A stretch of DNA of 12,311 bases from Russula earlei (lineage: Eukaryota; Basidiomycota; Agaricomycetes; Russulales; Russulaceae), in the NCBI GenBank assembly GCA_025769875.1, contig JAGFNK010001245.1:1-12311 (forward strand), in the 5' to 3' direction. Shown piece after piece: positions 1-6,961 of this stretch (positions within the stretch are counted from its first letter, which is position 1; the number at the start of each line of letters is the position of its first letter). The notes beneath the pieces are model-generated. The model worked only from the letters and a program-made list of their open reading frames with translations. It made no database searches and had not been told where the DNA came from. The position numbers and the translations under genes were made by a program.

Positions 1-922
1 ATCAAATTTGCTAAGGTGGTTTTGCCCCTTAGGTGGTGCAATTGTTCTTCCATGTTTGGTAGGGCATGGTAATCTGGGACGGTGGCGTTGTTGAGGCTTT
101 CGGTAGTCTACTACCATTCTTGGGGTGGTGCCATCTTTCTTTTGGACAAAGAAGACAGGAGATATGAAGTCTGAGATGACATCCTTGATGAAACCTTTGG
201 CCAGATCTTCCTGTATCTGTCTTGACAGTTCTTGTTTTTCATCATTCTGGGGGAGAGGGTAGGTTCGACAATCAAGGAATTTGGGGGCGTCTGGTTTCAG
301 GGTGATTCTGAAGTTGAGTTCTCCTTGACCGGGTGGGAGTCATTTGGGCCACTTCTTCCAAGAAAACTTTCTGATGTCGTAAGTATTCAGGGGGAATGGT
401 GGTTGATCTTATTTGTGCGACTTGGATCTTTGGTGGGTTTGTTTGGGATATAGGGGTGAGAAGGACCCCTAAATGGTTTCTAAGATGACCGGTACTCCAA
501 TTGATAAGGGAATTTATCGCCTTCAAGAAGGGATAACCGAGGATCATTCTATCTTCTCCTAAATTGGTGATGTAGAAGGTGAGAAGTCAGGTGGTGGGTC
601 CATGACGTACAGCCATGTGGGCGTAATGGGTTAGCGCTCCTCCTTGGTTGTTAGTGCCATCCACATTGATAATTGGTCTGGGGGTTCTGAGGGTTTGAAG
701 TGGGATTTGTAATTTTCCCACAATTCCTTGGCTAATGAAATTTTCTGTTGCTCTGCTGTCTAGGAGCACTTGGCCAGTCTTTCCATTTGTTGTGATCATA
801 AAGGGAACTTTCATTGAGTTTTCTTTATGTTGGACAATGGTATCTATTTGGGCCTTAGTACCGACTGTTGTACCTTGGCCTAGAGGAAATCCTCTTTGAG
901 GATGAGGTCCCAAAGTTTGGCT
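1..922 (-). pseudogene. pol: Protease and RT N-terminal part of pol, copy A-minus
   Basis: This is the 5' part of pol, in a different frame from gag. The aspartic protease reads LLDSRATENFI, where the family motif is DSGA; the Gly-to-Arg change follows the catalytic Asp directly and probably kills the enzyme. After a TGA at 587-589 the frame continues through the protease-RT linker (GEDRMILGYPF). Further on are a one-base insertion near 340, a one-base insertion near 95 just after the DYRK motif, and a one-base loss near 12. The RT motif A aspartate (complement of bases 1-3) is still Asp, unlike in the sister copy. The arginine codon CGA at 100-102 is also intact where the sister copy has TGA. 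The rest of pol is outside the window. Confidence 0.85.
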
Positions 923-2342
923 CTATCCTCCTGTGGTAATGCTTTCATGCAGGCCACCATAGTGGAGGCTTCTTCTTCCTTGGATGGTTCTGGGGTTGAT
1001 TCAGTGATGCGGGCCTTAGAAGTGGTGGAGACTGTATTTTTGGGGCATTCCCGGCTGAGGGGGCCTTTCTCCCTGCAACAGAAGCAATGCCCTTCTTTTG
1101 CCAATTGTTTTCTCTCTTCTTCAGTGAGCTTCTTAAAATTGGACTTGGTGGTGTCCACTTGCATTCATCAGGGTGATGGGACTTGTGTTCTGAGGGGGGG
1201 GGGTGTAGTCTTCTTCCTTTGAGTTTCTCCCTGATAGTAACAAATCATCGGTGTTGTCTCCTGGCTTCCTCCTTCCATTCCTGGAGAGTGGTAGGCCAGG
1301 TGTCCCTATTTAAGATCATGCGGTAGAGTCCGCTTTTGAGCCCATTCTTGAAACTCTCAATGGCAATTATGTCTGTCTCCGGCCATCCTGTTTTGGTAAG
1401 AAGTTGCTCAAAGGTGGAGATGTAGTCATCAAGGGAATCCTTCATTTCAAGTTTGACAAGGGCTCCCTGGGCATCTTCCTTTTCCGCTGTGTTGGTGAAT
1501 TTGAATGTAAAATCGGTGACAAAATCAGTCCACAAGACTTTGTCATTTCAGTTGATGGGATTCTGGGCCCTAGTTATTTTTTCTCTAAGGGCCGTTACTT
1601 GTGAGTTTACCCAGTCTTCTACCTTTTCCCCTTGAATGTAGGAGAGGGCTAAGATGACCCTTTTAGAGGGGTCCCTCATAACTGCCTTGTTGTTTTTGAG
1701 TCCCCAGTAAAGGTTGAACTCCATGATGAATCTTTTAGTTTTATTTCTTTCCCCTGTGAAGACTGTGGGTTCTTTGCCGCTAAGGGATCCAATGGTTCCT
1801 TGGGCGGCCTGTGGTGCTATGACTGGTTGTGTGGCAACTTGGGGGGCTGGAGCAGCTTGTGGGGCTTGTGCTGCCATAATAGGTTCAGGGAGGTTCTGTG
1901 GTTCAAGTTCTGGGGTTTCAATGAGTTCCTGGTTTTCAGGGAGGTCCTCTGGTTCTAACGCAGGGGATTCAAAGGGTGTCTGAGTTTCAACAGTGTTTTC
2001 TGGTTCAGGGGGGTTGCCTTCTGTAGAAGAGGCTTCTGATTCTGAAGGTGGTTCGTAGAGAGGATCGTTTTCCCTCCAGTAGCCTAGTCCAAGGCTGTTT
2101 CTGATGAGTTCTAGGTCTTGGTGAGTGTAGAGCTGTCCTCTTCTGAGTTGTAGCTTGAACCAACGATTGTTGATGAATTCAACAGGTAGTTCTTTGTTGT
2201 TTTCAGTGGTGACGTAACAGAGGAAGGTGTGAAAGCTGTCCCAAGTGGCAGTTCCTACAACGTGTTGGGGGAGATCTGGTGAGGATCTAGGTTGGATGCA
2301 GACCCAGCGATTTGGTGGTAGTCCAAGGTTGATCTCCAGAAT
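880..2342 (-). pseudogene. gag: Gag polyprotein, copy A-minus (broken)
   Basis: The structural polyprotein frame starts just after the primer site. A conserved N-terminal part (ILEINLGLPPNRW, then TATWDSFHTFLCY) is followed by a Pro/Gln/Ala-rich linker, a capsid-like retrotransposon Gag domain (TVFTGERNKTKRFIMEFNLYW through WPTTLQEWKEEARRQHR) and a zinc knuckle. It is broken by TGA at 1548-1550, TGA at 1245-1247, and a frameshift at a run of ten G (1194-1203). The knuckle reads CFCCREKGPLSREC, so the metal-binding His of CX2CX4HX4C is Pro. The natural end is TAG at 880-882, overlapping the start of pol. The first in-frame ATG is at 1877, well inside the conserved region, as in the sister copy. 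Confidence 0.87.
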
Positions 2343-2351
2343 GGAGTAAGG

Positions 2352-2362
2352 AAGCTTAGCTT
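2352..2362 (-). other. Self-primer binding site, copy A-minus
   Basis: On the minus strand this is AAGCTAAGCTT, one base beyond the LTR end. It is the exact reverse complement of AAGCTTAGCTT inside the LTR (2694-2704), just downstream of the TATA box. The geometry is that of Tf1-type self-priming and is identical in the A-plus copy. Confidence 0.7.
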
Positions 2363-2363
2363 G

Positions 2364-2954
2364 TGTTACGGTGTTATGGCCGTAAAAGCATTAGCTCAGG
2401 ATTCAGTGGGGCAAAGTCCCTGTGACTTGGTTCAAGGGTTCAGTGGAGCCAGCTCAAGGAGACCGGTTCAGAGGTGTAGTGTCTCAAGACTAAGTCAAGG
2501 ATGACCTAATCCGCAGACAGAGTTGATCTCCTGGTTTCACAGAAGAGGAGGGCGGTGAGAGAGAAGCAGAGGAGAAAGAGGAACACAAAGGTTCCTTGTG
2601 AAGAGCTCAGGTCAAGCAGAGTATAAGCCAGCACAACACAAGTTGTGATTTGAGAGACAGTACAGGGCAAGGGATGTGACAGGAAATGGGACAAAGCTAA
2701 GCTTCAGGCATTCCCCAGCTTTTACAGGTGCTTAAATACTGTATCTAGTGAGGCTGTACAGTACCACATGTGGAACAATAGATAATACTAAGCCAATAGC
2801 AAGAGGAGCTCAAACAATAGATGAAACACAAGAGGTGAAACAACAAGGACCATCAACATCAAGGGATGAAATGGTAACCAAAGGGACAAGGGTGAAAGTG
2901 AAGAACAATAAGAAGTAGTTTAGGGACGAACCAAAAGAGGGGTAGATCACAACA
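2364..2954 (-). repeat. 5' LTR of copy A-minus
   Basis: This is a 591-bp LTR with ends TGTTG...GTAACA on the minus strand, homologous along its length to 4833-5440 and 11633-12297. It carries an inverted CCAAT box (2793-2797), a TATA-like TATTTAAG (complement of 2731-2738), the putative RNA 5' end AAGCTTAGCTT (2694-2704) and two copies of the 14-bp TTGTGTTTCAYCT unit (2811-2845). A short U5 stem-loop lies at 2412-2430, with one mismatch here. CpG loss is intermediate between the other two copies. Confidence 0.9.
2731..2738 (-). promoter_or_regulatory. LTR promoter TATA box (A-minus)
   Basis: TATTTAAG on the minus strand, with a CCAAT box about 55 bp upstream and the putative transcript start 35-45 bp downstream. 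The same spacing occurs in the two other family A LTRs. Confidence 0.6.
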
Positions 2955-3262
2955 TATAGTGTGATCAACGCTAATAAATAGTCACTAAGTCTCAGACCTG
3001 GCTACTGGTGAGAAGGTTTCATCAACTACAATGCCTTCAACTTGGGTGAACCCCTGTGCAATTAGAAGGCACACACAAAATCTCTTAACAGATTTGTGTG
3101 CTTGACACACCCATGCTGATAAAATCTAATAAGATCATTGAGATCCCAGGTACCAGTTTATGCAAGTGTGTCAATCACAGATGGACATGCAGCTTGCCAC
3201 CTATCAGCAGAACCTGATAAAGGGCCTGCATGATATGTAGCCTATTGATCGCTTCTGCTGTA
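2955..3262 (-). pseudogene. pol: Ty1/copia reverse transcriptase remnant
   Basis: The minus strand carries recognisable pieces of the start of a copia-type RT. In order they are LSGSADRWQAAC (about 3185-3222), TGTWDL (about 3140-3157), and AQGFTQVEGIVVDETFSPVARSET (about 2986-3062), of which FTQVEG...DETFSPVAR is a hallmark of Ty1/copia RT. The first two share a frame, the third is shifted, and stops lie at 3242-3244 and just after SET. After those stops the residues LFIS continue the family pattern. The frame is cut at 2954/2955 by the A-minus insertion. It is an old copy, degraded well beyond the family A copies. The Ty1/copia call is confident; the subfamily is unknown. Confidence 0.82.
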
Positions 3263-3827
3263 GCTGAGCCATATGTGATAAGTGCCCTCTTGGATCTGCA
3301 TGCGCAGTCCCTCTGAGATATTTTGGATGCAGACGTGAGCAAGACCTGGGATGTCTAAGTGAGAGTGGATGCAGGGAACCAATGGAGTGTCCCAACAGTG
3401 CTGAGTGAGTTTGGCATGATGTACAGGCTGTGTGTGGTGAGGCAGAATGAGGGGATCTGGCTGCATAATGTGGGGTAAGGTGAAGTGAGTGTGTTGTGTG
3501 GGGAGTCCAATGGGGTTTCCAGAGATGCACAATCAACTGGTTTATGTGAATATAGCATTGAGTATCACCAATCCTATAAGAACCAAGAATCGTGCAGGCA
3601 GAGCAGTGTTAGTAACATGTCCCCTGAGTAGCAGTATGTATGCACTTGTCACACAATAAGATTATGAAGGTCAGGCATGTGCAGATACACCCTATGTCAT
3701 GAACCATTTCCCAGAGAGGGCCCTTGAAGGACCCTTCCTTATTAGAGGAAACCCAGCCTCTATGGTGCCACTCTGTTCACACGGACAAAAGGGGTGAGTA
3801 GAGGTGTCCACAATATTGCGCATGCAT
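3263..3827 (-). pseudogene. Probable copia integrase C-terminus and linker, degraded
   Basis: This stretch lies between the copia integrase and RT pieces on the same strand, so by position it should hold the integrase C-terminus and the variable linker. The only family-like string I see is RVYLHMPDLHNLIV on the minus strand (about 3653-3694), resembling the conserved segment that precedes the end of copia integrase. Near 3795-3808 GHLY may continue the DVG of the core piece at 4657. The remainder gives overlapping short minus-strand frames rich in His, Ser and Pro that I cannot assign. The interpretation depends mainly on position. Confidence 0.45.
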
Positions 3828-3937
3828 TGTCACGCAAGTGATTCTCAACACAATCGACATACAGCAAGCCCCACTTAATGGCAACACTTTTAGCAATAAA
3901 GAACAGTATTATAGCCTCTCTAAGGACCCTTTAGGAT

Positions 3938-4014
3938 GACTCTAAATGCCCTACAAGAGACTCTAACAAGACACTAAAAGCCCTACAACATGTTATTAGA
4001 CTAACTCTAATAAC
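3938..4014 (+). repeat. Short direct repeats and a 9-bp inverted repeat in B' U3
   Basis: Two 19-bp imperfect copies of GACTCTAAATGCCCTACAA lie at 3938 and 3970, followed by a perfect inverted repeat, GTTATTAGA (3992-4000) and TCTAATAAC (4006-4014), with a 5-nt loop. Further CTCTAA motifs occur to about 4080. The role is unknown. Confidence 0.5.
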
Positions 4015-4264
4015 CATAGAACAAACTATAAAGCAATACTAAGGACCTTAGTACAAGTATTAGGGTTGACTCTAATGACCCAAATAGAACTATATAAGGG
4101 GCCTTAAGCAACTCTATTCCCTGAACCAAATTACAAAGTCCTCAAATGACCAGCCCTAAACTAACTAACAGTAAACGGATCAGGTGCTTTGCACATGTAC
4201 TAAGGCAGTGAACATGTGGACAGTAAGGGCTCTTACTCATTGATAGGAGCCTTCTTACTCAGCA

Positions 4265-4298
4265 GCTTACTGAGCATGACTGAGCATGCTCAGTAAGC
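4265..4298 (+). repeat. Perfect 14-bp inverted repeat upstream of the B' promoter
   Basis: GCTTACTGAGCATG (4265-4278) and CATGCTCAGTAAGC (4285-4298) are exact reverse complements separated by 6 nt. CTTACTCA occurs three times around it. The array ends about 80 bp before the TATA box. Confidence 0.85.
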
Positions 4299-4380
4299 AT
4301 ACTCCGACTTCTTACTCATCTGTCAATTGTGCTTGATAACAAGGTTATGACTTGTTCCCTATTTAGCAGTTCTCTTGTAG

Positions 4381-4425
4381 TATATAAGTGCTCAATAAAG
4401 TAGCAGACAGTCTTCAGACTGTCCA
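4381..4425 (+). promoter_or_regulatory. B' LTR core promoter and putative RNA 5' end
   Basis: TATATAAG at 4381-4388 is followed 35 bp from its first base by AGACTGTCCA (4416-4425), the same block that lies after the TATA box in the family B LTR at 10701. Here it also forms a hairpin, GACAGTCT (4406-4413) with AGACTGTC (4416-4423). Confidence 0.6.
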
Positions 4426-4656
4426 TTTGTTTATGGCACTCTCCATTCCTGGGATACTCCTTAAGGACCATCCCCTTGTGACCACCCTGGCCTCTTCCCT
4501 GCATAACTGCTCAACATTACCAGTAACCATACCGCTTTGGTATCTGGTACTACTCTGGACTCTACTTCTTGCCCACGCTGTCTTAGACATCTATTGACTC
4601 ATCTTTGAACTTATCCCTCGCTCTTGAACTGGATTGTTCAACAGTGAGTCTTGACA

Positions 4657-4832
4657 CCCTACATCTGAAGATGTGGAATGATGAAGCTGCATGAAGTGTG
4701 CACCAACTGAGAAATGTGTGATGGAGTCCGATTGTAGATATGGATAGCAGCATTAGTATTTAGCTCCAGGACCTGAGAGCAAGACCAGCACTGTGCAACT
4801 GTGAGTGTGTGTTGTCTTCAAGGGTCTGAGTC
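4657..4832 (-). pseudogene. pol: Ty1/copia integrase core remnant
   Basis: The minus strand reads LEDNTHSQLHSAGLALRSWS (about 4762-4820). After a one-base frameshift it reads LNTNAAIHIYNRTPSHISQL, then SSDVG at the left edge. This is the C-terminal part of a copia integrase core: the segment around LLHSAGLP..FW, EA.NTA.Y..NRTPS and KPDV.HLR in family members. Integrase lying before RT on the same strand is the Ty1/copia gene order and supports joining this piece with 2955-3262. It is cut on the left by the B' LTR and on the right by the A-plus LTR. It is ancient and non-functional. Confidence 0.78.
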
Positions 4833-5440
4833 TGTTATGATCTACCCTCTTTTTTGGTTCGTCCCTAACCTCGTTCGCTATTGTTCTCTTCTGTCACCCT
4901 TGTCCCCTTGACTATCATTTCATCCCTTGATGCCAAAGGTCCCTTATTGTTTCACCTATTATGTTTCATCTATTGTGTTTCACCTATTGTTGAGTTGCTT
5001 TTGCTATTGGCTCATCTTTTATCTATTGTTCCGCATATAGTACTGTACAGCCTTGCTACATACAGTATTTAAGCACCTGTAGAAGCTGGGGAATGCCCCA
5101 AGCTTAGCTTTGTCCCATTACTTGTCGCATCCCTTGCCCTGTACACTCTCTCAAATCACAACTTGCTTGTGCTGGCCTACACTCTGCTTGACCTAAGCAC
5201 ACCTCAAGGAACTCTTGTGTTCCTTTTCCTCCTCTGCCTCTCCCTCATCATCCTCCTCTTCTGTGAAACCAGAAGATCAACTCTCTCTGCGGGCTGAGTC
5301 ATTGTCTGACTAAGCCTTGAGATGCTAAACCTCTGATCTGGTCTCTTTGAGCTGGCCCCACTGAACCCTCGAACCAAGTCACAGGGACTTGGCCCCACTG
5401 AACCCTGAGCTAACGCTCTTATGGCCACAATGCTGTAACA
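4833..5440 (+). repeat. 5' LTR of copy A-plus
   Basis: A 608-bp LTR with perfect terminal inverted repeats TGTTA...TAACA. It contains three units of the 14-bp repeat (4946-4985), an inverted CCAAT box (5006-5010), TATTTAAG (5066-5073) and the putative RNA 5' end (5100-5110). A U5 stem-loop, CCAAGTC/GACTTGG, lies at 5374-5392 within a repeated GGCCCCACTGAACCCT (5364-5379 region and 5391-5406 region). The last 34 bp have lost five CpG sites relative to the solo copy at 11633-12297. Confidence 0.93.
5066..5110 (+). promoter_or_regulatory. LTR core promoter and putative RNA 5' end (A-plus)
   Basis: TATTTAAG at 5066-5073, then a hairpin GGGG-AATG-CCCC (5088-5099), then AAGCTTAGCTT (5100-5110), the block complementary to the primer site. 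The 34-bp distance from the first base of the TATA box fits a transcript starting at or near 5100. The start site itself is inferred. Confidence 0.6.
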
Positions 5441-5441
5441 C

Positions 5442-5452
5442 AAGCTAAGCTT
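5442..5452 (+). other. Self-primer binding site, copy A-plus
   Basis: AAGCTAAGCTT lies one base after the LTR and is the exact reverse complement of AAGCTTAGCTT at 5100-5110. In Tf1/sushi elements the RNA 5' end folds back onto this position and is cleaved to serve as primer for minus-strand synthesis. I see no TGG, as expected of a tRNA-type site, at the LTR edge. Confidence 0.72.
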
Positions 5453-5461
5453 CCTTACTCC

Positions 5462-6961
5462 ATTCTGGAGATCAACCTTGAACTACCACCGAACCATTGG
5501 ATCCGTGTCCAACCCAGACCCTCCCCAGACCTCCCTGAACACGTGGTAGGAACTGCCACTTGGGACAGCTTTCACACCTTTCTCTGCTACATCACGACTG
5601 AAAACAACAAAGAACTACCCGTTGAATTCATCAACAATCGTTGGTTTGAACTACAACTCAGACGAGGACAGCTCTACACTCACCAAGACCTAGAACTCAT
5701 CAGAAACAGCCTTGGATTAGGCTACTGGAGGGAAGATGACCCTCTTTACGAACCCCCATCAGAAACAGAAGCCTCCTCTACAGAAGGCAACCCCCCTGAA
5801 CCAGAAAATACTGTCAAAACACCCTTTGAATCCCCTGCATTAGAAGCAGAGGACCCCATTGAAAACCAGGAACCCATTGAAACCATAGAACTTGAACCAC
5901 AGAACCCCCCAAAACCTATTATGGCAGCCCAACCCCAAGTCACTGTACAACCACCCCAGGCGGTCGCTCAGGCCCCTCAGATGGCCGCTCAGGCCCCCCC
6001 AATCGTCGTCCCACCCCCTCAAGCAGTTGCCCCAGTGCCACAAGGCACCAATGGGTCCCTCAGCGGTAAAGAACCTACGGCCTTCACAGGGGAAAGAAAC
6101 AAAACAAAACGCTTTATCATGGAATTTAACCTGTACTGGGGCCTCGATGATGACAAGGCAGTGATGGTTTCCCCTTTTAAACGAACAATGTTGGCCCTCT
6201 CCTATATTCAAGGAGAAAAGGTCGAAGAATGGGTCAACTCACAAGCAACTGCACTCAGGGAAAAGGTGAACAGGGCCCAAAACCCCGTCAACAGAATGAA
6301 CAAAGCACTGTGGAATGACTTTGTCATGGACTTTACGTTCAAATTCACCAACACTGCGGAAAAAGAGGATGCCCAAGCAGCTCTTATCAAACATGTAATG
6401 AAGGACTCCCTTGATGATTACATCTCCACCTTCAAGCAACTTCTAAACAAAACTGGGTGGCCAGAAACAGATGTTATCACTATTGAGAGCTTCAAAAATG
6501 GCTTAAAGATCGGGCTCTACCATGCAATTTTAAACAGAGATGTCTGGCCCACCACTCTTCAAGAATGGAAGGAGGAGGCCAGAAGGCAACATCGATGATT
6601 CATCACTATCAGGGAGAAACTTAAAGGGAAAACCACACATTCTTCCTCAGAACACAAACCTCATCACTCTGACCGAATGCAAGTAGACGCTGCCAAGTCC
6701 AACTTTAAGAAGCTCACTGAAGAAGAAAGAAAACAATTGGCAAAAGAAGGAGGATGCTTCCATTGCAGGGAGAAAGGCCACCTCAGCTGGGAATGCCCCA
6801 AAAATACGGTTCCCACCACTTCTAAAGCCCGCATCACTGAATCAACCCCAGAACCGTCTAAGGAAGAAGAACCAGCTTCCATGGTAGCACGCATGAAAGC
6901 CCTACCAGCTGAGGAATGAGCCAAGATCTGGGACCTCATCCTCAAGGAGGATTTTCTCTAG
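5462..6961 (+). pseudogene. gag: Gag polyprotein, copy A-plus
   Basis: Coat polyprotein that would form the particle and bind the genomic RNA. Conservation with the minus-strand copy begins at 5462 (ILEINLELPPNHW). An N-terminal part runs to about 5780, then a Pro/Gln/Ala linker (repeats of PPQA, AQAPQ) to about 6050. A capsid-like retrotransposon Gag domain follows (6055-6595), then a canonical zinc knuckle CX2CX4HX4C, CFHCREKGHLSWEC, at 6755-6796. TGA codons at 6596-6598 and 6917-6919 interrupt it, and TAG at 6959-6961 is the shared natural end. The earliest listed start is GTG at 5543; the first in-frame ATG is only at 5921, in the linker, so the true start is unknown. The reading frame is otherwise intact, in contrast to copy A-minus. 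Confidence 0.9.

Larger units (their letters stand above)
1..2954 (-). mobile_element. Family A Ty3/gypsy chromovirus, copy A-minus (5' part)
   Basis: Read on the minus strand, the order is LTR, primer site, gag, zinc knuckle, aspartic protease and the start of reverse transcriptase, which is cut by the left window edge. Every part has a clear counterpart in the plus-strand copy at 4833-10200, so the two are members of one family lying back to back. The element enters the RT region of an older copia element at 2954/2955. The 5 bases outside its LTR are TATAG; the matching target duplication would lie left of the window. Stops and frameshifts show that it is inactive. Family assignment is firm at the Ty3/gypsy level. 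Chromovirus status is inferred from the sister copy. Confidence 0.9.
3828..4656 (+). repeat. Family B solo LTR (B')
   Basis: About 829 bp, homologous to the family B LTR at 10201-11028 (828 bp). The best match starts at TATATAAG (4381 and 10701) and runs through CAGACTGTCCATTT and CTCTC..TTCCTGGG..TACTCC. Both copies end in CTTGACA. The right edge is firm, because copia integrase resumes at 4657. The left edge is set where TGTCACGCAAG resembles the TGTTACGAACC start of the other copy, but it could lie up to 16 bp further left; I see no clean target duplication. No primer site or internal sequence follows, so it is a solo LTR. The upstream half has diverged strongly from the other copy. Confidence 0.7.

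Noticed and set aside
3204..3558. Three overlapping minus-strand frames rich in His, Ser and Pro
   Set aside because: They are not independent genes. The longest-lived frame leads directly into the copia RT remnant, and the others are phase shadows of a GT-rich stretch.
3812..3828. CAATATTG before both family B LTRs as a shared target duplication
   Set aside because: Upstream of 10201 the CAATAT is host chromodomain coding (LQY), and AATAT is not found on the right side of B'. The likeness appears accidental, although it leaves the left edge of B' uncertain.
4393..4398. AATAAA as a polyadenylation signal in B'
   Set aside because: It lies about 12 bp after the TATA start, before the expected transcript start, and the aligned family B LTR has AATGAA there.
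5746..6439. Long minus-strand frames opposite gag
   Set aside because: They are antisense shadows of the conserved gag frame, with no family features of their own.
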